The notes beneath the pieces are model-generated. The model searched no databases and was not told the origin of the DNA. It worked only from the letters and a program-made list of their open reading frames with translations. A DNA stretch of 64,000 bases, taken from positions 48,988,581 through 49,052,580 of the forward strand of contig OX442314.1 of assembly GCA_949358305.1 (NCBI GenBank), read 5' to 3'. This DNA comes from Strigamia acuminata. Taxonomy: Eukaryota; Arthropoda; Chilopoda; Geophilomorpha; Linotaeniidae. Of the stretch, positions 20,109 to 31,053 are shown piece by piece. The translations under genes were made by a program, and so were the position numbers. Every line of letters begins with the position of its first letter. Position 1 is the first letter of the stretch.

Positions 20109-21227
20109 TTAATCCACTCTTTGTGAATTTGGTCTTTTATAAAAACTGCGAATCATCGTATACACACTTTCGATTTCCTTAATTTCATCGTATCGATTTT
20201 GATCGATCGATGTTCTCTCGACATTTGACAGCGAAGAGTCGTTCAAGTCGCTGTAAAACTCGTAGAAAGACAACATCTCGCCCTTGTCGTTCACCATTTT
20301 ATCAATTAACAAACGCAGCGGCGTAGTAACAATATCTAAATTCCTACAATGAATACTGTACAGCTCGTTGCTAGTCATTTCAAATTCCCACCATAACTTT
20401 CCTCGTGCTCTATTCCATTTGGCTTGCAACGATAAAATGTTGGCGCCCCATTTCCCGCTCAGCCAGTGGAAGCGCTCATTAATCGTCGACTGCTGGACCC
20501 CCATTTCATCCTGGAGCTGTTCTTTCCTCATTTCGTAGTCGTACCACTCTCGGTTCTTTACGCCCTCCAAATACCACACGAATTTCCTTATTTCCTCGTC
20601 TAAATACTCCGTACAAGTGCGCATTTTCTTCGGGTTTTGCTCGTTACCGTCGGACAGCCGTCGCCTCTTCCCGCACGTTTCAACAGGAGCAACCGCAGTT
20701 CTCGTCGAACGGCTCGTGTGGCTCGTTAAATTAATATTCGGATCCGAAATGACTAAATTCTTCCATTTCTCGCGCACCATTTCATAGCGCTCGTCGTCGG
20801 TTTGGATGTTCCTCATCGGTTCCCATCCGGGATCATTGTTGTCTTTATTTTCGTTTTCGTCCGTGCTGATGTAGGGGAATTTGATGACGCTACTCGTCGA
20901 TTCGGACGGTTCGCCTTCCATGCTGGCGTTTATCCAGGTGTCCTCCACGCTCTCGAATGGAATGTTATTCGCATCTAGCGCTTGTGCGTACAAAGGATCA
21001 AACATGTTGAAAATATCCCTCATGGATTTTCCAGATGGAGTCGAACATTCGTGTTTAGGTTCGTGTGGTTCGTGTTCGTTTTTTTCGGCCTTTACAGACT
21101 TTCCAGCACATTCTATTACGTCGTCGTCAGCCTCGTTCCACGATATATTTGGCAAGCGAATAAACCCGTTCTTTTTTATCTGTTCCAAACAAAATCGGAG
21201 TTTGTCATCGTACGGTTCTTCATTCAA
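20109..21227 (-). CDS. tandem gene copy 2, unknown nuclear-type protein
   Basis: A 372-codon ORF, nearly identical to copies 1 and 3. It carries the variant GVKNREWYDY near residues 218-228, shared with copy 4, whereas copies 1 and 3 have SVKNQVTYDY. It shares LRLLIDK with copy 1 but SGKSMRD with copies 3 and 4. The likely 3' splice site upstream (TTTCACAG) and the basic KRRRLSD motif are kept. It is intact. No family is recognised, and function is unknown. Confidence 0.62.
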   Translation of the reverse strand: MNEEPYDDKLRFCLEQIKKNGFIRLPNISWNEADDDVIECAGKSVKAEKNEHEPHEPKHECSTPSGKSMRDIFNMFDPLYAQALDANNIPFESVEDTWINASMEGEPSESTSSVIKFPYISTDENENKDNNDPGWEPMRNIQTDDERYEMVREKWKNLVISDPNINLTSHTSRSTRTAVAPVETCGKRRRLSDGNEQNPKKMRTCTEYLDEEIRKFVWYLEGVKNREWYDYEMRKEQLQDEMGVQQSTINERFHWLSGKWGANILSLQAKWNRARGKLWWEFEMTSNELYSIHCRNLDIVTTPLRLLIDKMVNDKGEMLSFYEFYSDLNDSSLSNVERTSIDQNRYDEIKEIESVYTMIRSFYKRPNSQRVD

Positions 21228-21299
21228 CGGAGTCTCGTCGTCGTTTTGTTTGATTTCGGCATTTCGGAGAATTCTTTGCTGTGAAACGATGAGAGTCGG

Positions 21300-21300
21300 A

Positions 21301-21343
<43 letters not shown>
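21300..21343. repeat. GAAA microsatellite, unit 2
   Basis: About 11 GAAA repeats in the same position relative to the gene as in unit 1. Confidence 0.95.
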
Positions 21344-21344
<1 letters not shown>

Positions 21345-21459
21345 CTATTAAACGCCCCGGCGTTTATTCGAGGAGGCAGTAGGGCAACCTAACATTGTCT
21401 TGCATTATTTAATGTAACCTAAAATGAGTTCGTTAGTTGTCAAGTGATATTTGAGTGAC

Positions 21460-22560
21460 AAAATGCATCACTTTCACGAGAAAAAAAAAAAAAAAGTGTT
21501 TTCAAGTGAAATTCAAGTGGAAAAATGCATTTTCTCGAGAAAAATTAGTTTTTACGTCAAGTTCACGAGAAAGAAATGTGTTTCTGTGTATAAAAATGCA
21601 TTTTGACGAGATAAACTGAAAAAAAAATGTATTTTCAAGTGAAAAAATGAAAAAAAAATGCATTTTCAACTGAGAAAATGTGTTTTTAAGTGAAAAAATG
21701 GGAAAAAAAAATGCATTTTCAACTGAGAAAATGTATTTTCAAGTGAAAAAATGAAAAAAAAATGCATTTTCAAATGAGAAAATGAAAAAAAAAAGCATTT
21801 TCAAATGAGAAAATGAAAAAAAAAAGCATTTTCAAATGAGAAAATGAAAAAAAAAAGCATTTTCAACTGAGAAAATGTGTTTTTAAGTGAAAAAATGGAA
21901 AAAAAAAATGCATTTTCAACTGAGAAAATGTATTTTCAAGTGAAAAAATGAAAAAAAAATGCATTTTCAAATGAGAAAATGAAAAAAAAAAGCATTTTCA
22001 AATGAGAAAATGAAAAAAAAAAGCATTTTCAACTGAGAAAATGTGTTTTTAAGTGAAAAAATGGAAAAAAAAAATGCATTTTCAACTGAGAAAATGTATT
22101 TTCAAGTGAAAAAATGAAAAAAAAATGCATTTTCAAATGAGAAAATGAAAAAAAAATGCATTTTCAAATGAGAAAATGAAAAAAAAAAGCATTTTCAACT
22201 GAGAAAATGTGTTTTTAAGTGAAAAAATGGAAAAAAAAAATGCATTTTCAACTGAGAAAATGTATTTTCAAGTGAAAAAATGAAATAAAATGCATTTTCA
22301 ACTGAAGAAATGTGTTTTTACGAGAAAAAAAATGAATTTTCACGAGAAAAAAAGAAAAAAAATGCATTTTCAACTGAAAAAAAATGTGTTTTCAAGTGAT
22401 AAAATCCATTGTCTTGAGAAAAATGAGTTTTTACGTGAAATTCCAGCGAATAAAATGCATTTTCAAGAGAATTTCATGTGAAAGAATGCATTTTCAAGTG
22501 AAAGAATGCATTTTCAAGTGGGAAAATTGCATTATAATCCAGTGAAAAATTGCATTTTTC
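21460..22560. repeat. palindromic minisatellite, unit 2
   Basis: Same ATGCATTTTC-based satellite as in unit 1. The internal arrangement differs: several AAAAAAGCATTTTCAAATGAG variants, in which the ATGCAT core is changed to AAGCAT, are present here and in unit 3 but not in unit 1. Confidence 0.93.
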
Positions 22561-23273
22561 TTAAAGGTTTCTTAAACGATATATTAAGTGAAGTAAATAT
22601 TAGGTTAAGGAAACCTAGGTTAGGTTTAGAAAAGGTTAATTAATCGGTTTTTAAGGAATTTAATATTAGGCTTAAAAAATATACACTGGTATGTGATGGC
22701 CACGTTGTACGATGAGTTTAAGCTACTCGTTTATTTGTGTGCTGGATCATTCTAGACCGTTCGAGATATTTCTACACTAATCTGCTCGATTTGATGACTT
22801 TTTGCACGAGAATTCATTCATTCATTTCGCTCGCTCGCTCGCGCGATGATTTAGCCACGACATGACATGACACGACACGACACGACACGTTAAATTCGTT
22901 TAATCCCGTTGTCCGTTTTCCGTTTTCGATCGGTGAGTGAGTTATTTTCAAATAACATAACACGTAGAACATGGATGAAATGAATTGAAACATCGAATTT
23001 TATTTCATTGCTTAATACTACCTTGTTACATCCGATCGATCCATCGAGTTCAATAATAACACACGATAGACAAAGCAAATAATTATCCGAGTTAGATTGG
23101 CTTCATACCTATTGTTGCATCCGAGTTGAATAATAACCAAATAACCAAATAACCAAATAACCTCCAAATTAATTAATTAATTTTTTTTTTTTTTTTTTTT
23201 TTTATATCTCCAAAAACATAGGCTTACAAAAACGAATTGTGACGTCACTAACTCTGCTCTTTATTACTCGCAG

Positions 23274-23387
23274 ATCAACAAATTTGACGAAGGAATTTGA
23301 CAAAACTCGAAAGGAAGGAAGGATGGAATTAGAAAAAGGTGAAGGAACAATTAAGCCGTTTCAATGTACAGAATGCTGGAAATTAAC
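23274..23387 (+). other. exon-like piece with half a C2H2 finger, unit 2
   Basis: Same acceptor, ATG and donor as the unit 1 piece, with no base changes noticed. A poly-T tract of about 24 bases at about 23180-23204, absent from unit 1, lies just upstream and is shared with unit 3. Confidence 0.33.
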
Positions 23388-23856
23388 GTAAGTGGGTTGG
23401 TATTGTTGGATTTTGTGGTGGGTGGTCAACAATGCAGTGGCAGTGGGAGTTGGTTTGGACCATTTTCCACAATATTTGGCCCGAATTTTACTACATTTTG
23501 GGCCATTTTAGCCAATTGTCGTTACGTTTTGGAACATTTCAGTAACATTTTGGATCATTTTTGGCCATTTTGCATCACATTACTTTTTTATTTACTTTTT
23601 GAATGCAGCTAGAGATAAATTCATGTTTGATATTTGAATATTTGATATTATAATTTCAATCTATCGTCAGTTTGCTCTTTTGGAATAATTACAACCAGTA
23701 TATTCGGAAATAGAAGTATAAAAATCCACGTTATTATTCTTTTTTAAAAAACGGCATTAGTCTTATTAATATTGGTGCGAATTTAATCGTTCGACGGAAA
23801 AAAAAAGATTCTTAAATTTGTGTGTAATCAAACGAAGACAATGTCTGAGACCAGCT

Positions 23857-24975
23857 TTAATCCACTCTTTGTGAATTTGGTCTTTTATAAAAACTGCGAA
23901 TCATCGTATACACACTTTCGATTTCCTTAATTTCATCGTATCGATTTTGATCGATCGATGTTCTCTCGACATTTGACAGCGAAGAGTCGTTCAAGTCGCT
24001 GTAAAACTCGTAGAAAGACAACATCTCGCCCTTGTCGTTCACCATTTTATCAATTAGCGAACGCAGCGGCGTTGTAGCAATATCTAAATTCCTACAATAA
24101 ATACTGTACAGCTCGTTGCTAGTCATTTCAAATTCCCACCATAACTTTCCTCGTGCTCTATTCCATTTGGCTTGCAACGATAAAATGTTGGCGCCCCATT
24201 TCCCGCTCAGCCAGTGGAAGCGCTCATTAATCGTCGACTGCTGGACCCCCATTTCATCCTGGAGCTGTTCTTTCCTCATTTCGTAGTCGTACGTCACTTG
24301 GTTCTTTACACTCTCCAAATACCACACGAATTTCCTTATTTCCTCGTCTAAATACTCCGTACAAGTGCGCATTTTCTTCGGGTTTTGCTCGTTACCGTCG
24401 GACAGCCGTCGCCTCTTCCCGCACGTTTCAACAGGAGCAACCGCAGTTCTCGTCGAACGGCTCGTGTGGCTCGTTAAATTAATATTCGGATCCGGAATGA
24501 CTAAATTCTTCCATTTCTCGCGCACCATTTCATAGCGCTCGTCGTCGGTTTGGATGTTCCTCATCGGTTCCCATCCGGGATCATTGTTGTCTTTATTTTC
24601 GTTTTCGTCCGTGCTGATGTAGGGGAATTTGATGACGCTACTCGTCGATTCGGACGGTTCGCCTTCCATGCTGGCGTTTATCCAGGTGTCCTCCACGCTC
24701 TCGAATGGAATGTTATTCGCATCTAGCGCTTGTGCGTACAAAGGATCAAACATGTTGAAAATATCCCTCATGGATTTTCCAGATGGAGTCGAACATTCGT
24801 GTTTAGGTTCGTGTGGTTCGTGTTCGTTTTTTTCGGCCTTTACAGACTTTCCAGCACATTCTATTACGTCGTCGTCAGCCTCGTTCCACGATATATTTGG
24901 CAAGCGAATAAACCCGTTCTTTTTTATCTGTTCCAAACAAAATCGGAGTTTGTCATCGTACGGTTCTTCATTCAA
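23857..24975 (-). CDS. tandem gene copy 3, unknown nuclear-type protein
   Basis: A 372-codon ORF, intact. It combines features of the other copies: SVKNQVTYDY as in copy 1, LRSLIDK as in copy 4, and SGKSMRD with NNIPFESVEDTWINAS as in copies 2 and 4. This mosaic implies exchange between units. The upstream splice acceptor and basic motif are unchanged. No family is recognised. Confidence 0.62.
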   Translation of the reverse strand: MNEEPYDDKLRFCLEQIKKNGFIRLPNISWNEADDDVIECAGKSVKAEKNEHEPHEPKHECSTPSGKSMRDIFNMFDPLYAQALDANNIPFESVEDTWINASMEGEPSESTSSVIKFPYISTDENENKDNNDPGWEPMRNIQTDDERYEMVREKWKNLVIPDPNINLTSHTSRSTRTAVAPVETCGKRRRLSDGNEQNPKKMRTCTEYLDEEIRKFVWYLESVKNQVTYDYEMRKEQLQDEMGVQQSTINERFHWLSGKWGANILSLQAKWNRARGKLWWEFEMTSNELYSIYCRNLDIATTPLRSLIDKMVNDKGEMLSFYEFYSDLNDSSLSNVERTSIDQNRYDEIKEIESVYTMIRSFYKRPNSQRVD

Positions 24976-25046
24976 CGGAGTCTCGTCGTCGTTTTGTTTG
25001 ATTTCGGCATTTCGGAGAATTCTTTGCTGTGAAACGATGAGAGTCG

Positions 25047-25048
25047 GA

Positions 25049-25092
<44 letters not shown>
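25047..25092. repeat. GAAA microsatellite, unit 3
   Basis: About 11 GAAA repeats, positioned as in units 1 and 2. Confidence 0.95.
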
Positions 25093-25209
25093 CTATTAAA
25101 CGCCCCGGCGTTTATTCGAGGAGGCAGTAGGGCAACCTAACATTGTCTTGCATTATTTAATGTAACCTAAAATGAGTTCGTTAGTTGTCAAGTGATATTT
25201 GAGTGACAA

Positions 25210-26310
25210 AATGCATCACTTTCACGAGAAAAAAAAAAAAAAAGTGTTTTCAAGTGAAATTCAAGTGGAAAAATGCATTTTCTCGAGAAAAATTAGTTTT
25301 TACGTCAAGTTCACGAGAAAGAAATGTGTTTCTGTGTATAAAAATGCATTTTGACGAGATAAACTGAAAAAAAAATGTATTTTCAAGTGAAAAAATGAAA
25401 AAAAAATGCATTTTCAACTGAGAAAATGTGTTTTTAAGTGAAAAAATGGGAGAAAAAAAATGCATTTTCAACTGAGAAAATGTATTTTCAAGTGAAAAAA
25501 TGAAAAAAAAATGCATTTTCAAATGAGAAAATGAAAAAAAAAAGCATTTTCAAATGAGAAAATGAAAAAAAAAAGCATTTTCAAATGAGAAAATGAAAAA
25601 AAAAAGCATTTTCAACTGAGAAAATGTGTTTTTAAGTGAAAAAATGGAAAAAAAAAATGCATTTTCAACTGAGAAAATGTATTTTCAAGTGAAAAAATGA
25701 AAAAAAAATGCATTTTCAAATGAGAAAATGAAAAAAAAAAGCATTTTCAAATGAGAAAATGAAAAAAAAAAGCATTTTCAACTGAGAAAATGTGTTTTTA
25801 AGTGAAAAAATGGAAAAAAAAAATGCATTTTCAACTGAGAAAATGTATTTTCAAGTGAAAAAATGAAAAAAAAATGCATTTTCAAATGAGAAAATGAAAA
25901 AAAAATGCATTTTCAAATGAGAAAATGAAAAAAAAAAGCATTTTCAACTGAGAAAATGTGTTTTTAAGTGAAAAAATGGAAAAAAAAAATGCATTTTCAA
26001 CTGAGAAAATGTATTTTCAAGTGAAAAAATGAAATAAAATGCATTTTCAACTGAAGAAATGTGTTTTTACGAGAAAAAAAATGAATTTTCACGAGAAAAA
26101 AAGAAAAAAAATGCATTTTCAACTGAAAAAAAATGTGTTTTCAAGTGATAAAATCCATTGTCTTGAGAAAAATGAGTTTTTACGTGAAATTCCAGCGAAT
26201 AAAATGCATTTTCAAGAGAATTTCATGTGAAAGAATGCATTTTCAAGTGAAAGAATGCATTTTCAAGTGGGAAAATTGCATTATAATCCAGTGAAAAATT
26301 GCATTTTTCT
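25210..26310. repeat. palindromic minisatellite, unit 3
   Basis: Almost a copy of the unit 2 satellite, including the AAGCAT variants; it differs mainly in small A-run lengths and one GGGAGAAAAA change. Confidence 0.93.
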
Positions 26311-27022
26311 TAAAGGTTTCTTAAACGATATATTAAGTGAAGTAAATATTAGGTTAAGGAAACCTAGGTTAGGTTTAGAAAAGGTTAATTAATCGGTTTT
26401 TAAGGAATTTAATATTAGGCTTAAAAAATATACACTGGTATGTGATGGCCACGTTGTACGATGAGTTTAAGCTACTCGTTTATTTGTGTGCTGGATCATT
26501 CTAGACCGTTCGAGATATTTCTACACTAATCTGCTCGATTTGATGACTTTTTGCACGAGAATTCATTCATTCATTTCGCTCGCTCGCTCGCGCGATGATT
26601 TAGCCACGACATGACATGACACGACACGACACGACACGTTAAATTCGTTTAATCCCGTTGTCCGTTTTCCGTTTTCGATCGGTGAGTGAGTTATTTTCAA
26701 ATAACATAACACGTAGAACATGGATGAAATGAATTGAAACATCGAATTTTATTTCATTGCTTAATACTACCTTGTTACATCCGATCGATCCATCGAGTTC
26801 AATAATAACACACGATAGACAAAGCAAATAATTATCCGAGTTAGATTGGCTTCATACCTATTGTTGCATCCGAGTTGAATAATAACCAAATAACCAAATA
26901 ACCAAATAACCTCCAAATTAATTAATTAATTTTTTTTTTTTTTTTTTTTTTTATATCTCCAAAAACATAGGCTTACAAAAACGAATTGTGACGTCACTAA
27001 CTCTGCTCTTTATTACTCGCAG

Positions 27023-27136
27023 ATCAACAAATTTGACGAAGGAATTTGACAAAACTCGAAAGGAAGGAAGGATGGAATTAGAAAAAGGTGAAGGAACAAT
27101 TAAGCCGTTTCAATGTACAGAATGCTGGAAATTAAC
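27023..27136 (+). other. exon-like piece with half a C2H2 finger, unit 3
   Basis: Third copy of the acceptor-ATG-donor module seen at 19530 and 23274. Its conservation may only reflect recent duplication. Confidence 0.33.
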
Positions 27137-27605
27137 GTAAGTGGGTTGGTATTGTTGGATTTTGTGGTGGGTGGTCAACAATGCAGTGGCAGTGGGAGTT
27201 GGTTTGGACCATTTTCCACAATATTTGGCCCGAATTTTACTACATTTTGGGCCATTTTAGCCAATTGTCGTTACGTTTTGGAACATTTCAGTAACATTTT
27301 GGATCATTTTTGGCCATTTTGCATCACATTACTTTTTTATTTACTTTTTGAATGCAGCTAGAGATAAATTCATGTTTGATATTTGAATATTTGATATTAT
27401 AATTTCAATCTATCGTCAGTTTGCTCTTTTGGAATAATTACAACCAGTATATTCGGAAATAGAAGTATAAAAATCCACGTTATTATTCTTTTTTAAAAAA
27501 CGGCATTAGTCTTATTAATATTGGTGCGAATTTAATCGTTCGACGGAAAAAAAAAGATTCTTAAATTTGTGTGTAATCAAACGAAGACAATGTCTGAGAC
27601 CAGCT

Positions 27606-28801
27606 TTAATCCACTCTTTGTGAATTTGGTCTTTTATAAAAACTGCGAATCATCGTATACACACTTTCGATTTCCTTAATTTCATCGTATCGATTTTGAT
27701 CGATCGATGTTCTCTCGACATTTGACAGCGAAGAGTCGTTCAAGTCGCTGTAAAACTCGTAGAAAGACAACATCTCGCCCTTGTCGTTCACCATTTTATC
27801 AATTAGCGAACGCAGCGGCGTAGTAACAATATCTAAATTTCTACAATGAATACTGTACAGCTCGTTGCTAGTCATTTCAAATTCCCACCATAACTTTCCT
27901 CGTGCTCTATTCCATTTGGCTTGCAACGATAAAATGTTGGCGCCCCATTTCCCGCTCAGCCAGTGGAAGCGCTCATTAATCGTCGACTGCTGGACCCCCA
28001 TTTCATTCTGAAGCTGCTCTTTCCTCTTTTCGTATAGTCGTACCACTCTCGGTTCTTTACGCCCTCCAAATACCACACGAATTTCCTTATTTCCTCGTCT
28101 AAATACTCCGTACAAGTGCGCATTTTCTTCGGGTTTTGCTCGTTACCGTCGGACAGCCGTCGCCTCTTCCCGCACGTTTCAACAGGAGCAACCGCAGTTC
28201 TCGTCGAACGGCTCGTGTGGCTCGTTAAATTAATATTCGGATCCGGAATGACTAAATTCTTCCATTTCTCGCGCACCATTTCATAGCGCTCGTCGTCGGT
28301 TTGGATGTTCCTCATCGGTTCCCATCCGGGATCATTGTTGTCTTTATTTTCGTTTTCGTCCGTGCTGATGTAGGGGAATTTGATGACGCTACTCGTCGAT
28401 TCGGACGGTTCGCCTTCCATGCTGGCGTTTATCCAGGTGTCCTCCACGCTCTCGAATGGAATGTTATTCGCATCTAGCGCTTGTGCGTACAAAGGATCAA
28501 ACATGTTGAAAATATCCCTCATGGATTTTCCAGATGGAGTCGAACGTTCGTATTTAGGTTCGTGTCGTTCGTGTTCGCTTTTTTCGGCCTTTACAGACTT
28601 TCCAGCACATTCTATTACGTCGTCGTCAGCCTCGTTCCACGATATATTTGGCAAGCGAATAAACCCGTTCTTTTTTATCTGTTCCAAACAAATTCGGAGT
28701 TTGTCACCGTACGATTCGTCATTCAACGGAGTCTCGTCGTCGTCAGAATTATCTGAAAGACGAGAAAAATCAAAACTTATTTTTGTTTTCATTTGTAACA
28801 T
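27606..28801 (-). pseudogene. tandem gene copy 4, frameshifted, with a different 5' end
   Basis: Homologous to copies 1-3 over the whole ORF, but two extra bases near 28034 (TTCGTATAGTCG against TTCGTAGTCG elsewhere) split it into frames 27956-28801 and 27606-28115. Its 5' sequence differs: a new acceptor-like TCGTCTTTCAG precedes the exon, and the open frame begins MLQMKTKISFDFSRLSDNSD. It also has its own substitutions near the N-terminus (NDESYGDKLRI, HERHEPKYER). It may be the original boundary copy, because its upstream sequence is unique. The two-base insertion breaks the protein at about residue 225 unless it is an assembly error. Confidence 0.7.
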
Positions 28802-28861
28802 AAGGTTAAATTCAAACGTTAATTTATTACTTCGTACAAAAAATTATTTTTTATTAAATAT

Positions 28862-29131
28862 TTAATACGAACCAAATTCACTACACGATGAGTATTCTTC
28901 CATCGCTGAATTAATCATTCCTATGAATCTATGCGGAGTTGTTGATGGCCTCATACTGGAAAGTGGCAATGGCAACCGAGGTGTTGGCGAGGATGACCTA
29001 CTTGGAGGTGGCGGTGGCGGGTAAAAAGATGGCAACGGTGGCGAAAGCGATGGTGGAAATGTGCTTATTTTGTGCGGATCACGTAATAATGCCAACGAGA
29101 ATGGCGGAAAAGCTCGCGGAAAAGCCGGCAT
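28862..29131 (-). CDS. short Pro/Ser-rich ORF, doubtful
   Basis: An 89-codon ORF with a PPPPPPSRSSSPTPR tract and an end MINSAMEEYSSCSEFGSY. It lies 60 bp upstream of tandem copy 4 on the same strand. No family is recognised. The opposite strand is also open, so this may be chance. A coding exon of the copy-4 gene is possible but no splice pair is convincing. Confidence 0.2.
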   Translation of the reverse strand: MPAFPRAFPPFSLALLRDPHKISTFPPSLSPPLPSFYPPPPPPSRSSSPTPRLPLPLSSMRPSTTPHRFIGMINSAMEEYSSCSEFGSY

Positions 29132-29472
29132 GGAAATGGAAAATTGTATATCGAGCTAATAGTTTTAAATTTTACAAGTGAATTTCGGGAAAAGTTAAAA
29201 TTATAAAAGATAAGTTAATGATAAATCGAGATAATTAATAAAAACATGTGTTGAGATGTTTGGTGGATGGCAGTTTTTTGGTTTGATGTTGTTGGATCGA
29301 GAATGATTTGCGGTGTGGGTTTCATGAAGGTTGAACAGGAAGTAAGATTTATTCGACATTTAGCTCCAGTGTAGTGGGGGGTCCCCACCCCCAGGGACTA
29401 AACGTCCTTGGTGTCCCTCTACATATTGTCCAGTAGGCAGTGTTCTCAAGTGGTGACATTGTCAAAAATATA

Positions 29473-29900
29473 TTTTATTTTAAGCCAAGAAAATTAATTT
29501 TAAGTGAAAAAGTTTAATTTATATTAAAAAATTTAATTTTAAGTGAAAAAGTTTAATTTATCCTAAAAAATTTAATTTTAAGTGAAAAAAATCCTGAAAA
29601 AATTAATTTTGAGTGGAAAAGTTTAATTTATCCTGAAAAATTTAATTTTAAGTGAAAAAAATCCTGAAAAAATTAATTTTGATTGAAAAAGTTTAATTTT
29701 GAGTAAAAAAGTTTAATTTTGAGTGAAAAATTTTAATTTTGAGTGAAAAAGTTTAATTTTGAGTGAAAAAGTTTAATTTTGAGTGAAAAAGTTTAATTTT
29801 GAGTGAAAAAGTTTAATTTTGAGTGAAAAAGTTTAATTTTGAGTGAAAAATTTAATTTTAAGTGAAAAAGTTTAATTTATCCTAAAAAATTTAATTTTAA
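29473..29900. repeat. 20-bp minisatellite
   Basis: The unit GTTTAATTTTGAGTGAAAAA and variants (TTTAAGTGAAAAA, TTTATCCTGAAAAA) occur about 20 times. The outer copies are more diverged than the central six or seven, as expected for expansion from the middle. Confidence 0.92.
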
Positions 29901-30387
29901 ATGTATATTTTAGCCAGAAATGGAACCGTACTCACAACTTAATCACATGTGTTGGACTACTAGCGCCATACGGCGTCAGCTGGTAAAAGTTGGAAGCACT
30001 ACCGTAAGTAGAAGTATAAGATTGGGAGAAGCCAACTTAAATTTAAGCTGGGATTTCTAAGGGGCAGAATTTTCAATGGTGAATAAATAAATAAATAACG
30101 TACAGAACACTCCAAATTTTTTTCTGAAACAAACATTATTGTTGTGTGAACAAAGGCAGAAATTTTCAGATAATTATAGTAAATCAAAAAAAAGTTTTCC
30201 TATTCAAGAAGAGTGTTGTTCCCAAATAGGTTTATAATAATTTTGAATTTAATTGGAATGCATTACTGCTTTTTTTTTCTTTTCTTGCAAACCGTGTAAA
30301 ACCGTGTAAAAAGATCTTGTATTTAATTTATTTATTGTTAAGTCGAGTTATGAGCGAGTGTAATGTCAAGCTCGTGTCAATGTTGTA

Positions 30388-30459
30388 GCCGTGATCGTAT
30401 AGTGGTTAGTACCTTGCGTTGTGGCCGCAATAACCCAGGTTCGAATCCTGGTCACGGCA
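30388..30459 (+). tRNA. tRNA-His (anticodon GTG)
   Basis: A complete cloverleaf. The acceptor stem pairs GCCGTGA (30388-30394) with TCACGGC (30452-30458), with discriminator A at 30459. The anticodon stem TTGCG/CGCAA encloses loop TTGTGGC with anticodon GTG at 30421-30423. The T arm is CCAGG-TTCGAAT-CCTGG with a perfect B box GGTTCGAATCC, and the A box is TAGTGGTTAGT. A T run (30464-30470) follows as Pol III terminator. There is no intron; G-1 and CCA would be added after transcription. The nearly canonical animal tRNA-His sequence argues that it is functional. Confidence 0.97.
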
Positions 30460-30689
30460 CGACTTTTTTTTAAATTTTTTTTTAAAACTTTTTTAACAAA
30501 AATATAAAACTATAAATCAATTTTGATTGTTGGTGTGCATACATTATTACTTACAGTTGCAGTTTTATTTTTTTGTTAAAAAAAAGTTTTAATTAAGGAA
30601 TTATTAAAATAATAAGTAATGCATATTAAAATTTAGGTCTGTCCAGGCCTATTGCAACATAATCTTTTGGCCTCGAATTGGATTTTTTT

Positions 30690-30885
30690 GACCAGAAAAA
30701 TTGTATATTTTTGGTTTAGAATTGTATATTTCCGGTTTAGAATTGTATATTTCTGGTCTAGAATTGTACTTTTCAGCCTAAAATTGAGTTTGTTGTTCTA
30801 AATTTTCTTTATTTTTTGGTCTAAAATTAAATTAATTGCTTTCAAATTGACTTTTTTGGCCTAAAATTGAATTTTTTTAATTCCG
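30690..30885. repeat. degenerate ~22-bp tandem repeat
   Basis: About eight diverged copies of a TTTGGTTTAGAATTGTATAT-like unit, later reading TTTTGGCCTAAAATTGA. No ORF; an old minisatellite. Confidence 0.7.
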
Positions 30886-31053
30886 GTTCGTGCCCTTCAA
30901 AAAAGTGGGTCTTAGATATTTGTCTTTTTTTGTGTATGCTATAAGAGCTAATATTGCAGCTCTATATCAGGAATGCTTGTTGGTTTGATTTCTGCATTCA
31001 AAAGTCATGTATTTGGAGTTTATTTATTTGTCTCTTAGGGAAATACACAATAT

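Larger units (their letters stand above)
15728..28745. repeat. tandem segmental array: four gene copies, three spacer copies
   Basis: A block of about 3.7 kb repeats with an offset of 3.75 kb (19851 to 23595 to 27344). The first unit is longer because of a MITE insertion. Each unit holds the 372-codon minus-strand gene, a GAAA microsatellite, an ATGCATTTTC satellite, short microsatellites (CGCT, ACGAC) and a plus-strand exon-like piece. Unit 4 has the gene but not the spacer; its homology ends near 28740. Copies are nearly identical, so the duplication is recent or is homogenised by conversion. Confidence 0.95.
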
